Shown here piece after piece: positions 10,045-22,482 of a stretch of DNA of 64,000 nt. Every line of letters begins with the position of its first letter. Within the stretch, counting starts at the first letter, position 1. Both the position numbers and the translations under genes were made by a program. The DNA comes from Tetracentron sinense. Taxonomy: Eukaryota; Streptophyta; Magnoliopsida; Trochodendrales; Trochodendraceae. Where the stretch lies: the NCBI GenBank assembly GCA_015143295.1, contig CM026570.1:21087250-21151249 (forward strand), read 5' to 3'. The notes under the pieces were generated by a model. It was not told the DNA's origin, did no database searches, and saw nothing but the letters and a program-made list of their open reading frames with translations.

Positions 10045-10235
10045 AAAAGGACAACTCAAAGAGGAATTGTATGATGCATAGACATGTTTTAGTTGCATAA
10101 TAATTATGACTTGATAAAATGTTTATGTATGAGGTTGCTAGAAATGATTATGAACTATACTCCTCCCATTACTTGTATATGATGTTGTTCGTTATTACCA
10201 TTTTTAGTTAGGGGCTTGTACTCGCTGAGTATTCC

Positions 10236-10409
10236 ATGCTCAGCCGTACTTTCATGTCGGCAGGTACCCGAGTCCCTCTCGACATTTGTGATCCGGGTCC
10301 TTGGATAGAGGAGGACTATGGCGAGGAGGAACCTTATGAGGATCTAGTAGTCGAGCCTCAGGCGGAGGCGAGAGACTTAGACCACTGGCCCCACGGGGAT
10401 GGCTATTGA
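10236..10409 (+). CDS. Small acidic ORF, 3' LTR copy
   Basis: The 57-codon frame of 2753-2926 is kept intact in the second LTR copy. Because the LTRs are nearly identical this is not independent evidence of selection; the comparison with other LTR families is. Confidence 0.45.
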   Translation: MLSRTFMSAGTRVPLDICDPGPWIEEDYGEEEPYEDLVVEPQAEARDLDHWPHGDGY

Positions 10410-11078
10410 GCGAGACAGAGTTGTATTTTGTCTTTTGTATTTTGTTAGGTGGGCCTGTCCACCTTAGACTGAGACGTGTTTTGTATTTATGTTAACTTGG
10501 AATACTACATTTTGGATCATTATAAAGAAAATAAAATTTTAGTTTTCGCTTCCGCAAATTATGTCTAGCCTCTGCGCTCTGATTATCATTGTTTAGTACC
10601 TTATTTATCTTGTTCGTCACAGGATGGTTTGGCAGGTTTGTATAGTCCACCTAAAGTATCCCTAAACTCCTAGGGGCTATTTTGGGGCGTGACAGTTAGT
10701 ACTGGAAGGTTAGCTTGTGAGTGAAACCTTTGTGAGAACCAAGAGTGCAAGTCAGTCTAGCGGATTAAACAAGATAAAATCAGTGGTCCTGCCCACTGTC
10801 ATAACCTGCTTTCCAACAAAGATAACAAGATAACTCTAAGAAAAATGTTGATTTTCTAGCACTGGCTTAGGGTTATCCTTGTGTTTCCTTGTGCATCATT
10901 TAAAGTCACTCAGGTTAGTGTCCCTATTGACAACTTTTTGCTGAGTCTAGGGCGTGTTTTTTCAAGTATATGCCTTTGTTGGGTCTGATCCAACAAGAGA
11001 TTGATTCGATCTGAGAGTCATTCAATTCTCCTGTAATCATTTCCAGAGTCTTCATCTCCCTCCTCCCTTCAAATTACC

Positions 11079-12306
11079 ATGGTAGTAGAAAGGTCCCTCA
11101 TTGAGACCTATGCACCCATTTCTGCTAACCCTCCTAACTGTATTGTACTTCCACCAATGGATGTGGCTCAATTCGAAATTAAACCGTATACAGTACAAAT
11201 GCTACCTACCTTTCATGGTCTTCCCAAAGAAGACCCATACACTCATCTCAGGAAGTTTCTGAATATCTGCACATTATTCAAAAATCAACATTTGGATGAA
11301 AAAATGTCAGATTGAGAGTATTCCCATTCTATCTCCAAGTTAAAGCCTCTGCATGACTATATTCCCTCCCTGTTAATTCCATTACTCCATAGGCCCAGTT
11401 AGTGACAAAATTCATGTCAAAATTTTATCCCATGTCTACGACAAATGAGATGAAACAAATCATCCAAGACTTCCGAAAGAAGTCTGATGAGAAATTTTAT
11501 AAAGCCTAGGATAGATTTCAGGATTTTCTTACCAATTGTCCCCATCACAACTTTGACATGGGGAGTCTGGTTCACCTTTTCTATAAGGGACTTATTGATG
11601 AATCCCGGATGATGCTAGAGTCCATGTGTCAAGGCAAATTCATGCATAAGATTCCTACGGATGCCGATGAATTCTTAATAGAATTAGGAGAAAATTCCCA
11701 GCATTAGACGACAAAATCCAAATTTAGTCATACTACTCTACTCTCTAGGACTTCCACAGGAAATGAGGTCAAAAATGATCCAGAGGTAAAATCCCTGATC
11801 CTAGAACTGACAAAATCTGTCTCTGCCCTAGCTGTATCGGTTCAGAAACCAATACCATCAAATTTTGTCATGCATATGGGTCAGGATAACCTTATCGTGC
11901 ATTATAACTTCTGTTTGTAGAATACTCATTCCACTTCTACATGTCCTTTAAATGAAGGATGTGCCCCACAAATCGAAGAAGAGGTCTGTAACTTCAGTAC
12001 CTTTAAACCTCTCACTCCGAATTCCTATAGCCAGACTTACCATCCCGATACTAAGAATCATCCTAATTTTTCTTGGAAGCAATAGTCTGCCCCACAGCAA
12101 CGACCGCAACAGGGCACTTATCCTTCTGATTTCCCCAACCCAATAGGTCATATCATGGGTAGTACTTGTAGCAGCAGTACCATCAGTATCAACAACCTCA
12201 CCAAAATTCTTATTCCAGATAGCAGAGTGCCCCTCCACATCCACAAAATCAGCAGTTAGTACTAGTAGCACCTCAATCCTACAATTACTCTGCCCCTCTG
12301 AGCTTC
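11079..12306 (+). pseudogene. Athila gag, N-terminal part
   Basis: The open part 11079-11315 encodes FEIKPYTVQMLPTFHGLPKE and PYTHLRKFLNIC, the start of the Athila capsid. A stop follows, but capsid-like sequence continues out of frame: KFYPMSTTNEMKQIIQDFR near 11430-11480, SLVHLFYKGLID near 11565-11600 and a damaged Cys-rich stretch near 11900-11950. At 12307-12311 (AATAG) the gene is split by solo LTR B and resumes at 14789. Too many stops for a product. Confidence 0.8.
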
Positions 12307-12812
12307 AATAGTGTAGAGACCCGAATCTTTTTCATGTCTTTATTACAAGTATTAGGGGTATTATAGTCCTTGTGATGTTTTATTGTTTATGTATTTATAT
12401 CTAATTGGTATAGTGTGATTAAGGCTTAATCAAACTTGTAAACGGAGAGATGTCATATCACACCCTGACCTTTAGGAAGCTCTAGTTTTGGCATCATTTA
12501 TTAGAATTGAGTGATTCTTGAACCAATAGAAATGTATTAGAACCCTCTTCGAGGTTCATGTTTAATGTTTTTTGCATATTTTTAGTCTAAGCTAAGTCAA
12601 AAGTGGGTTTTCCGATGTTTTGTCTGATGGAATTACAGATCAGTCAACTTTGGAGACAATTTGGTCCATAAATGAAAGGGAATTTGGAAATTCTAAAATG
12701 CAAGAAATGCTCCTTTTCGAAAAATGAATCCAACGCAAGTTGAATCGTCGAAATCCGACGAACGAGTCAAAAGTTATGGCCAAAACAATAAAACGGGTCA
12801 AAATCTGCAGAG

Positions 12813-13051
12813 CACCGATTGCTAGGGATCGCTCGGTACAAAACTGATCGCTCGGTCAGAATTAGCCATCGATCGGTCCAAAACTGATTGATCGGTAGCT
12901 ATCAACTGGTTAACTTTTTTGTATGGAGAATTTTTCCAGAGAGGTTGTTTTTGACCGAGAGCTCGGTGAAGAACACCGCTCGCTCGGTCATAACCACCGG
13001 TCGATCGGTAGGCGACAGATCGCTCGGTCATAACCACCGATTGCTTGGTCT
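12813..13051 (+). promoter_or_regulatory. Palindrome cluster of LTR B
   Basis: Diverged CCGATCGATCGG-type sites on both sides of the common spacer (TAGCTATCAACTGG, GTATGGAG, CCAGAGAGG). Sites are less perfect than in A (GCTCGCTCGG, CCGGTCGATCGG, CCGATTGCTTGG) but spacing near 20 bp is kept. Confidence 0.7.
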
Positions 13052-13112
13052 TTCGTGTTTTTACAGAATTTCATTAAGGGCTTTAGGTCTTTTGGCTCTC
13101 AAGCCTTAGGAC

Positions 13113-13120
13113 TATAAATA
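13113..13120 (+). promoter_or_regulatory. TATA box of LTR B
   Basis: TATAAATA followed by GGGG, about 60 bp after the last palindrome and just ahead of a GAGA-rich, ATG-poor leader. This places the palindromes upstream of transcription start. Confidence 0.7.
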
Positions 13121-14017
13121 GGGGTCCTATTTCGGGGTATTAGAGTACCCTACCTATTTTTAACCTAATTTGGCAAAAAGGGAGAGAAAACCTAGGGTTT
13201 TGGGAGAAAGATTGCTTGGAGAAGAAGGAAATAGCTTGGATATCGCTAGGAAAGCTTGGAGATTGTCCTCAAAGCTTCCCCAAATGATCTTGGGAGCGAT
13301 TTGGATCCAAGGGAAGGATCCCTAAGGTCGATATACTATCCAAATCAACCCTACTATGATATTTTTGAATGTTAATATGATAGAAATGATAGAAATAGAA
13401 ATTAAATATGTTTTTCCCTGATTTTGTATGAATTAAGCTATCATGGATGGAATATGGATTAATGATGAAGGATGGGAATATGTATGGAGGATGGGAAATA
13501 CTATGGAGGATGGGATTAATATGTGGATGTTGATTGTAATTAGGTTGTATGGATGAATTATGGTTTGACGAAATGTTTGAAATGTGGAAAGGGAAATAGG
13601 TTCATGATCTACGTACCCAAGGTATTTGTGAAAATGCTTGAGAGGATAAATACTAATATATTACTACGGAATTGTAAGAAATTGACTATGAATTGTGCTA
13701 AGAAACATGATAAGATATGTATATGTGATTATTTGTTAAGTATGTCTAATTACTTGCATGGAAATTGATAGTCGGGAAGGTAAGAACTTAAAGGAAAATC
13801 TCTCAAACTGGGAATTCTCTAACTATTTGGTATGAGACAGTATAGTGGAGTTTCCATGGTAGGAGATTGGAATCTAAGCAATTACCAACTCGAATGTTAA
13901 TTTTGACACTTAAGCACAGATGGACGTGTATGTTAAGATAAGAGTCTCACAAGTCACACATGTGGACCACAAGCATAAGCATGGCATACATATGACATTC
14001 TGAATAAGCATAAGCAT

Positions 14018-14100
14018 GGCATGGTCCGTATCCGCCAAGAACGGCATGTCCATTTTATAATTTCTTAGGCATGGTCCGTATCCGCCAAGAACGGCATGTC
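14018..14100 (+). repeat. Tandem hairpin units in LTR B
   Basis: Two identical 33-bp units (14018-14050 and 14068-14100, period 50). Each has CATGGTCCGT and ACGGCATG around an 11-base loop, so CATG pairs with CATG and CCGT with ACGG. Surrounding sequence repeats CTCATAAGCATAAGC and CTCACAAG, like the tail of the units in A. Confidence 0.7.
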
Positions 14101-14372
14101 ACATCACTATATGATCTGAATAAGTGCATAAGCATAAGCATCTCACAAGCACGTGGTCTCATAAGCATAAGCATCTCATAAGTATATTTTCTTCTAAGTC
14201 GAAGGTTCTCACAAGTACACGAGTCAAGGTGATGATATGTTGTGTCTGAGCACATGTTCTTCCACACTCTGACTATGTTATTATGCTATTGGATATGATT
14301 CTAACTAAGTGCAGGTTTACTACGTTGTTGGTTGGATTTTATATACACCGAGTACTTTTGTACTCAGTCGGA

Positions 14373-14502
14373 CTTTGTCTTGGCAGGTTTAGAGCAAGAG
14401 CACACGGCGGAGCCGTGGATTGAGGAGGCATACGTTGAGGAAAGAGGTGAAGGTGAGCCTTCGAAGGAGGAAGCCAGGGATTTTGATAGTTACCCATACT
14501 AG
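14373..14502 (+). other. Acidic open frame in LTR B, counterpart of the A micro-ORF
   Basis: Open to TAG 14500-14502, with the same phase relative to GGCAGGT as in A and the core EPWIEEAYVEE, ending RDFDSYPY. The ATG used in A is GTC here, so no start codon is seen close by. A perfect hairpin GAGTAC-TTTT-GTACTC (14350-14365) sits just ahead. Confidence 0.45.
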
Positions 14503-14788
14503 TTATGTTTTGTTTGGTTTAAGAGTTTTGTAATAGACCTTTTTAGATGATGTTGCTCATTCGATTATTTTACAGTTGGATGTTAGACTATTGTTTATCG
14601 TAGGAGGTTATGTTAAGCATAGACTTGAGCAGGATGACTTGGTTTTATATAAATTGAAAGTTTATTATCCTCATTTTGGAGACTCGTGTAGGAAGCCTTG
14701 TATGCATGGGTTTTAAGCAGGTTAAGGGAATGTGACGATTCCAAAGTCCTATTTTAGCCTTGTAGGATTTTGGGGTCATTACAAATAG

Positions 14789-15291
14789 AGAGTTGGTGCA
14801 ACAGCTTCCCTTAGCTGGACCTCAATATTCTACTCCTAAACCAGGTCTAGAAGACTTTCTCTCTCAATTTATCACTCAACAAGAACATTCATTCCAATGC
14901 CTAGAGCAACGTCTAGGTCAATTAGAGGCTGAGAGAGAAAAAGGCAAGTTCCCTAGCCAACCTATTGCTAATCCCAAGGGAAATGCCAAGGAGGTAGTCT
15001 ATGAAGTCGGTTCACAACCTATGAACCAAAACTTTCAGGGTGAGGTCCAAGCTTTTACCACACTCTGCTCGGGTAGAACTGTGGACATGGGAGTGAAACC
15101 AAGCTCGGTGCCATCAAAAGCACCATCTACTAACTTAGAGGAACCCAGCTCCAAAGCTACTGCCTCTCCCTCTACACCTAAATCTACTATTTCTGTGCAG
15201 AAACCTCAGGCTATGGACAAGCCAATTTGTCAGTTGAAGCCACCTTTCCTAGAAAGGATTGTCTAGAATAAACGGGATCAATAATTCTCAG
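14789..15291 (+). pseudogene. Athila gag, C-terminal part
   Basis: Continues the gag split by LTR B. The open part 14793-15266 encodes a Gln/Glu-rich stretch (FLSQFITQQEHSFQCLEQRL, coiled-coil-like) and a Ser/Pro/Thr-rich linker, then the motif before protease (KPPFLERIV). Stops follow. Confidence 0.7.
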
Positions 15292-15439
15292 AGATCATGA
15301 AAGTCTTTAAAGACTTATAGATCAACATCCCGTTCCTTACTGCTATCAAGCAGATTCCACCCTATGCTAAGTTCCTCAAGGACTTATGCACTCTCAAGCG
15401 GCGTACTCATGTTCCTAAGGATGCCTTTTTGGTCGAGAA

Positions 15440-18400
15440 GCCACTGCGTTCATTCAACGCAATGACATTATAAAATTTAAGAATCCTGGAAGCCCTATCA
15501 TTCCATGCAGAATAGGGAATGATTTCACTTGCACCGCCTTGCTCGATTTAGGAGCTAGTGTGAAACTACTGCCTTACTCTGTTTATCAATAGCTAGGCTT
15601 AAAGGATATGAAGCCTACTAGGGTCACTCTGAAGCTCGCTAACTAATCAATTAAAATCCCTGGGGGAATCATTGAGGATGTCCTTGTAAAAGTGTCAGAC
15701 TTTTACTATCCAGTCAATTTCATCATTCTTGACACTGAACTTTGTCTAGATAATAGGATCCCAGTCATCTTGGGTAGACGATTCCTTACCAGTGCTGATG
15801 CACACATAGGGTGTAGGAATGAAAACATGTCAATCTCTTTCGGCAACCTCAAGGCAGAGGTAAACATCTTTCGCTTAATGCACCAACCTACCGATATCGA
15901 CATGGTTGAAGAATTATGTGCTGTTGAGAGTCTAACTCAGGACTCTCATGAAGACATACTCCATCAGTGTCTCAAACACTTTGGGGCTGATTTTCAATCT
16001 AAAATAGTCATTTCTGAAGTCAGTGATCTCTTAGAGTCTGCTCTATTGATATCTACTCCTACTCTACTTAATGAGTTTGAGCCCTTGATCACGTTGGAAA
16101 AAGAACTACCTTCCATCCTCTCTGTATCCATTGATGCCTCAGTGCCTAAGCTTGAAATGAAGCCTCTTCCTTCCGAGCTCACATATGCCTACCTTGGCCC
16201 GGAGAAAACGTATCCCATCATCATCGCATCCACTCTCTTAGAATTCCAAAGAGAGCAACTTTTAAAGCTCTTGAAAAAGCACAAGACCACCATTGGCTGG
16301 ACGATTGATGACATTTGTGGGATAAACCTCTCTATGTGCCAACACCATATCTATTTGGAAGATGATTCTAGGACTTCTAAGGAGCCTCAAATGAGGCTAA
16401 ATCCTATTCTGAATGAAGTTTTCCGGGATGAAATCCTTAAATTGCTGGATGTAGAAATCATCTATCTAATCTCGGACAGCAAATGGGTTAGTCCTATCCA
16501 TGTTGTGCCCAAGAAAGTAGGATTCAAAGTGGTGGAAAATGAGAAGAAAGAAATTATCACCCAACGACTAGAGAAAGGTTGGAGAGTCTGTATTGATTAC
16601 AAAAAACTCAACACTAACACTAGGAAAGACCATTTTCCGCTGCCCTTTATTGATCAGATGTTGGAAAAACTAGCTAGTCACTCCTACTATTTCTTAGATG
16701 GATACTCAGGGTACAATCAAATACCCATCGCCCTTGAGGACCATGAGAAAACAACTTTCACCTGTCCTTTCGGCACTTTTGCCCGTCGTCGCATGCCATT
16801 TGGCCTTTGCAATGCACCAACGACTTTTCAAAGGTGCATGATGAGCATTTTTAGTAACATGGTGGAGTGATTTCTTGAAGTCTTTATGGATGAATTCTCT
16901 GTCTTTGGATCATCTTTTGATGAGTGTCTCCATCATCTCAATCTAGTCTTAGAGCGGTGTCAAGACAAACACCTTGTCCTAAATTGGGAGAAATGCCACT
17001 TCATGGTGAGAAAGGCATAGTTTTGGGCCATGTGATATCCAATCAAGGGATGGAGGTTGATAAGGCAAAGATCGATGTTATCTCTACTCTACCACTCCCT
17101 AAGTCTGTTCGTGACATTTGATCTTTCCTAGGACATGCTAGTTTTTATCAGAGATTTATCAAGGATTTTTCTCAAATCACTCATCCCCTGTGTAGTCTCT
17201 TGGCTAAGGATAGCCCTTTTGACTTCAACACCGAGTGTATGACTGCATTTGAACACCTCAAATTTGAGCTCACCTCTGCTCCTATCATTCGTCCTCCGGA
17301 TTGGACCCTTCCGTTCGAAGTGATGTACGATGCCTCTAATTATGCCTTAGGTGCAGTTCTAGGGCAGAGAGTCAACAAGCTACCACATGTCATATACTAT
17401 GCCAACAAAACCTTAAATTCAGCACAACAAAATTATTCCACCACAGAGAAAGAGTTCTTGGCTGTGGTGTTTACCTTGGATAAATTTAGATCTTATTTAC
17501 TTGACATTAAGGTCATAGTCTACTCAGATCATGCAGCGCTGCGCTATCTTCTTTCCAAGAAGGATACCAAACCCAGACTGACTCGTTGGATTCTTTTATT
17601 ACAAGAGTTTGATCTAGAAATTTGGGACAAGAAAGGAACTGAGAATGTGGTCACTGACCATTTATCTCGACTGACTGTAGAGTTCATTTCTAAACCTCTA
17701 CCCATCCATGAGACATTTCCTGATGAACAACTGTTCACGGTCTCAGAATCTCCATGGTATGCTAACATTGTCAACTACCTCATGAATGAAGCCATTCCTT
17801 CCTACTGGTTCAAACAAGATAAACATCAATCCTTGGCCAAGGTGAAGAATTACTCGTGGGATGACCCTTATCTTTTTAAGTATTGTCCAGACTAGCTCCT
17901 TCGTCTGTGTGTCCCCGAGTCTGAGCAATTGAATATTCTCTCCTCCTGTCATGATCAACCCTGTGGTGGTCATTTCAGCACTAAAAAGACTGTAGAGAAA
18001 GTTCTATATTGTGGATTCTACTGGCCATCTCTCTTTCGAGATGCGCATATCTACTCCAAGGCTTGTTCGAATTGTCAACATCTAGGCAGAATTTCTCAGA
18101 GAAACATGATGCCCCTCACACCTATTCAGGTTGATGAGATTTTTGATATTTGGGGCATCGACTTTATGGGACCATTTCCTCTCTCACATGGTTTCCAGTA
18201 TATTCTCCTTGCGGTTGATTATGTCTCTAAATGGATAGAGGCAATTCCCACAAAAACCAATGACCATAGAGTTGTGGTCAGATTTCTTAAAGAGAACATC
18301 TTCGCTTGATTTAGAGCCCCCAAAGCTATTATCAGTGATGGGGGGAAACATTTCTGCAGTAAAATCTTTGAGCAACTTCTGGAAAAGTACGAGGTCACCC

Positions 18401-19045
18401 ACAAAGTCACCCTTGCTTATCATCCTCAAACAAGTGGTCAGGTAGAAGTCTCGAACAGTCAGATAAAGTAAATCCTTGAGAAAATAGTCAATACTACTCG
18501 TAAAGAATGGTCCATCTTACTGTCTCTCTTTGGGCCTACCGTACCACCTTCAATACTACTCTGGACATCTCTCCGTATCGATTGGTTTTTGGGAAATCAT
18601 GCCACCTCCCTATAGAGTTAGTGCATTGTGCCCTCTGGGCCATTAAAAAGCCAATTTTGACTTAGACTCTATAGGCGATGAGAGGAAACTGCAACTCAAT
18701 GAGTTGGATGATTAATAAATGATGTTTATAGTTTGTTGAAGCAATATAAAGAACAAATGAAAAGGATTCACGATAGGAGCATCCTTAGAAAAGAGTTACA
18801 CCCAAGATAAAAGGTACTTCTGTACAATTCTAGACTCCACATCTTTCCTGGGAAATTAAAATCTAGATGGTCTGGTCCATTCATTGTTACTGAGGTTAAG
18901 CCCTATGGGGCTGTCACTATCAAGGATCCAAAGGATAATTCAATTTTCCAAGTTAATGGTTAGCGTCTAAAATAGTTCCAAGAACTTGACTTAACAACCA
19001 TTCCAATAGTTGAGATTGATCTAACCAATCCTATCTATGAAGACT
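15440..19045 (+). pseudogene. Athila pol: protease, RT, RNase H, integrase
   Basis: Protease with LLDLGASVKLLP near 15540 and VILGRRFLTSADA near 15760. RT open from 15692 to 16870 with WRVCIDYKKLN, FPLPFIDQMLEKLA and FGLCNAPTTFQRCM. After a TGA (16868-16870) comes FMDEFSVFG, where the second catalytic Asp is Glu (16892-16894). RNase H is intact over 17200-17895, ending before a TAG. Integrase HHCC (17940-18090), [10 protein letters not shown] with the first Asp near 18158, ISDGGKHF near 18335 and [12 protein letters not shown] near 18425, all with interspersed stops. Non-functional. Confidence 0.88.
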
Positions 19046-21041
19046 GATGACTCACTCAGCTCCGTGTTTCTAATTTTTTTGAGGGTGCTTTTATGTACCC
19101 TCGTTGTGTCTGGCTAAAGACGTTAAACTTAGCACTATCGGAAAGGCGATTCTGAGATTCCTAGAGTCACATGAGTCGCATGCTTATTTTGTATATCTTA
19201 TTGCAGTATTTTCAGGTTGTACAGATATCATCACTTCTGCAGATCATCAGATACCCAACACTGTACAATTTCTGTCAAGCTGGTAATATTCTTCCTCAAC
19301 TTTTGCATCTTGTAGTCCACATTCATATCTTTTTGTCCTGGTCATGAGCACCGAGGACGGTGCTATCTTTTGTTTGGGGGTGGGTATTTTCCAAAACTCA
19401 TGTTTTCCTTTTGAAAAAAAAATAAAATCTTTTGGTAACTCTTTGGAGCTTTAGAGACTGTGAAAGCTTCCGGCCTGTCCCGTACGCTGCTTAAGAGGTA
19501 GAACTCTGGGTTTTGCGGGTAGGATATATAGGCTTATTTTCTTTTTATTAAAAAAAATGAGTTTTCTAGTACTTTCAAAAATGTTTTCAAGTACCTTTAC
19601 AATGATGAGACAAAAACTAACTGTTAGTCTACTTATTGAAAACGATATCATCTTTTGAAATACATGTTAGCACTTAGTTCAGTACTACTATGGATTAATA
19701 TACATAGAAAATTCAAATTCAACACAAATTGCACAAAATCAACATCAAAGTCATCCAAAGTTCAGATTCTCTAGAGATCCAAGAAGATAGTTGTGGAGAG
19801 CTAACCTAGTGAGCTTTTTGAGCATTTCATCATTTCAGAGGGTTATACAAAAATTCCAAGTCACAAGTTGACTCACAATTTCTTTCAACCCATACTTATT
19901 CCTTTGAAAGATCTCATTAATTCTTGATTTGATCATTAAACTTGGAATGATATCAAATATTGGACTATTATGAAAAAACTTTCTTTGTATCCATTCAAGA
20001 CATAGGACATGAGAGTGCAACCCTAGAAAGTGATTTAGGCCATGTTTGTAACCTTTCAGACTTTTTAGCTTACCTGAAATCCACATCTTTGGAAACCCTT
20101 TTGAGCCTTTAATGAAAACTTTTTCTTGTTAACCCATTCACTGAATACCCAATCCAGTTAAGAAGTATGACTCATAACCCTACTTCTGAGAAGGGTAAAA
20201 GAGTAATTGGTATGGGTGAACCATGAAAATTAGAAATTGAGAAAAGAAAGAAAAACTAAGTGGGTTCAAGTTGAAAAGAAAATATGGATAGAAAGAAAGA
20301 TGAAAAAAAATTGAGCAATCTCAAAAAGATCAAAAAAAAATATGAAAGATGAAAGAAGGAAAAGTAAAAGAAACTAGTGTTATACCCTCAGGAAAAATAC
20401 CGAGACATCCTCTCAGAAATTTGAATCCCTGTATCCCCCTATTTTCCTAAACTTATCCCAAGCCTCAATACAACCTAGTAAAGTCCTACTTGATTTCGGT
20501 TAGCACAATCATAGGATGTGGAGAATGGAGAAAGAGAAACTATAGAGTTTGATCTAACGTTCCGAGTGACATGATATTCCTATCATAAGATCTTCTGATT
20601 TTCTAATGTCCTCCTTTTCTAGACAATATATGTGAGATATTTGCTTGTTTTCATCATCATATCTCCTCACATATAACTTGAGAGAAAAGAAACAAAACAA
20701 TTTCTGAGTGATTTACTTCTGAGTGGTATACAAGTAAGAATTGAGGTCAAGACATACAATCTTAGAGGTAATCTGAAAATCTTTGATGTCGGATAATGAT
20801 GATGTTGAGCACACACACACGCTAAATCTAACTTTTCTTTGTGCTGAGTGTCCATCAGTATTTTTACTGCAACTTACTGACTGAATTCTAACTTGTAAAT
20901 ATTTTGTTACATCCTTGAAATAATTTGACAAATGGAGTTTTCTCTTAATAATGAGAAATAGTGTATAGCCTGTGCTAAGCCCTTTCAAGCTCCATTTTCT
21001 CACACAAATTGCCAAGGACTGGCAATATGCTGGTTGGGGAT
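19046..21041 (+). other. Noncoding 3' internal region of the Athila element
   Basis: Contains the GAGGACGGTGCT...TTTGGGGGTGGG motif (19352-19384) that usually follows integrase in Athila elements. Downstream, where Athila members may carry an env-like ORF, I see no frame worth reporting. The end (TGGTTGGGGA, 21031-21040) looks like a purine tract before an LTR start at 21042. Confidence 0.55.
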
Positions 21042-22440
21042 TGTGATATTCACTTAAAAGTGCTTATTTTCACTATTATTCTTTTAAGTCTTATCGAACT
21101 CTCTTAGGTAAAACCTTCATTTTTATTGACTTTTCTTGGTAAGAGTTTTCTCCATTGCATAGAACGCACTTTTCTGGTCAAAATAGTATATTAGCATGGA
21201 TTAAACACATTTATGAAAATCTAGATACAAAGTTTTTTCGATGAACTCTCATTACGTGTTTTAATTGTCTTAGGAACCGTGACTGCATGATTCTCAAGAA
21301 CCTGAGGTCGTAATTAAGCACTAAAGCCTATCACCAAAGACTAAAGAGCCAGTAGGCTATGCTAGTAGGTTACAGGTCAAGTATGAGATGAGACAGAGTC
21401 AAAACGAAGAGCAAGAGAGTAGAGAGTCAGTATCCAAGAAGAGAGACCAAAGTATTAAAATCTGCAAGACTAGACATAAGGTGTTAGTTTGCTCAGTTGA
21501 TGAGACTTATGGGAGAGACTAGTGTTCAAGACTCTTGCTTCTCTTTTACTTTTATTGTCTACTAGCCGCCACCTCATTCTCCCAAAACCCTAACCACTTT
21601 ATTTTATCTCTTACAAAATCCTAATATCTAAAGAGAGTAGTAGCTGCACCTCAAATCTCTCTCTCATTTTCTAAACCCTAGCCTTCCACTATGCTAAACC
21701 CTAATCTACTCCAAACCCTAGCTTCCCCTATATATATCTCTGTCTCTTCCACCAATACCTCACATCCATAACAGTTCCCCCCCCCCCTCTTTTCTCATTC
21801 TCACCTCTCTCTCTCTCCTTAACCTAAAAAAGAGTTCCAAGACCTAGGACCTCCATATCTCCTCACATCTCTTTGTGGTGGCCATACCACACACCTCTCT
21901 TTTCTCTCTCTCTATCTCACTTCTCACCTTTTATTCTCTTTTTATTTTCTCATCTTGAGTTCTAACCTTACATTCTCTCTCACTTCTCCCTTTGGTGTTC
22001 GGTTTACAGAAGCATCTCTTGCATTAGAGAAAGTGAAGATCACCATGGCAATGCTCCTCTCACTCTTGGATTTACAACTTGTTTCTTTCTTTTAGATTTT
22101 CTTGCATTATTTCTAGTGCAAGCTTTCTAAGTGGTATTTTTAATTTTAATGATAAATTTCCTTTCATCATTGTTATTTTATGTTTCTACATCTTTCATTA
22201 ATATGTTTCAAGCTATTCGTTTCATGGTAATTAGTAGATCTTAATACCTCTTCCCAAATTTATTTTTTTTGAAATTGACTCCACTTTTCTCATCCCTCCA
22301 TCTTTCTCTAAGCATCCCATGTTTTATTTCTTTTATTTTGCACTTACCTAACTAACCTGAGTGAGGAATCGACATCTGACATACCATTGTGCATTGCATT
22401 GCATTTTGCAGGAATTTAAAGAATCGGATTCAAGAAAAAT
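21042..22440 (+). repeat. Putative 3' LTR of the Athila element
   Basis: Begins TGTGATATTCACTTAAAAG after the purine tract. Contains a pyrimidine-rich leader (21640-21990, including a C run at 21778-21787) and TATATATATC near 21730. The right boundary is a guess, set where the Tat/Ogre-like internal sequence on the other strand begins. No matching 5' copy was identified. Confidence 0.5.
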
Positions 22441-22482
22441 ATTGTGAAATAGGGTGATTCTAGATGACGGAAAAGCCTTGTT

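Larger units (their letters stand above)
803..10694 (+). mobile_element. Complete Tekay-type Ty3 retrotransposon (element A)
   Basis: A full LTR retrotransposon: 5' LTR 803-3211, initiator-Met primer site 3216-3227, gag, protease, reverse transcriptase, RNase H, integrase with chromodomain, purine tract 8334-8346, 3' LTR 8347-10694. The direct repeat GTTAG flanks it (798-802 and 10695-10699). Chromodomain, domain order, iMet primer and LTRs over 2.3 kb fit the Tekay/Del chromovirus lineage. The LTRs differ by roughly 18-20 substitutions by eye, almost all transitions, plus one 61-bp indel, so insertion is recent. Coding damage is limited to one nonsense codon (7091-7093) and two one-base frameshifts in G runs (3950-3955 and 7873-7878). 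Confidence 0.95.
8347..10694 (+). repeat. 3' LTR of element A
   Basis: 2348 bp, near-identical to the 5' LTR. It lacks 61 bp that in the 5' LTR span about 1382-1442 in the leader. Substitutions are nearly all transitions; two alter palindrome sites (8598 area CCAATCG; 8671 area GATCAATCGG). Corresponding parts: palindromes 8560-8742, hairpin array 9503-10044, small ORF 10236-10409. Ends GGGGCGTGACA before the right GTTAG duplication. Confidence 0.95.
12312..14783 (+). mobile_element. Solo Ty3 LTR (B) in the Athila gag
   Basis: Starts TGTAGAGACCC, ends GGGGTCATTACA, 2472 bp, with exact 5-bp duplication AATAG at 12307-12311 and 14784-14788. No internal region, so it arose by LTR-LTR recombination. 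It shares with A the box ending TTATGGCCAAAAC (12725-12786), the palindrome cassette, a hairpin region and the acidic frame. The 5' end also resembles G (GAACCCTCTTCGAGGTTCAT). Confidence 0.93.
10695..22440 (+). mobile_element. Athila-type Ty3 retrotransposon (element C), decayed
   Basis: Order: leader, gag, [solo LTR B], gag remainder, protease, RT, RNase H, integrase, long noncoding part, putative 3' LTR. The RNase H block ([35 protein letters not shown]) and the gag start (FEIKPYTVQMLPTFHGLPKE) are typical of Athila. A degenerate primer-site-like stretch may lie at 10919-10936, ahead of an ACTTTTTGCTGAGTC leader motif. All frames contain stops. No clear 5' LTR or TSD was found; element A interrupts its left part or immediate flank. 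Confidence 0.8.
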
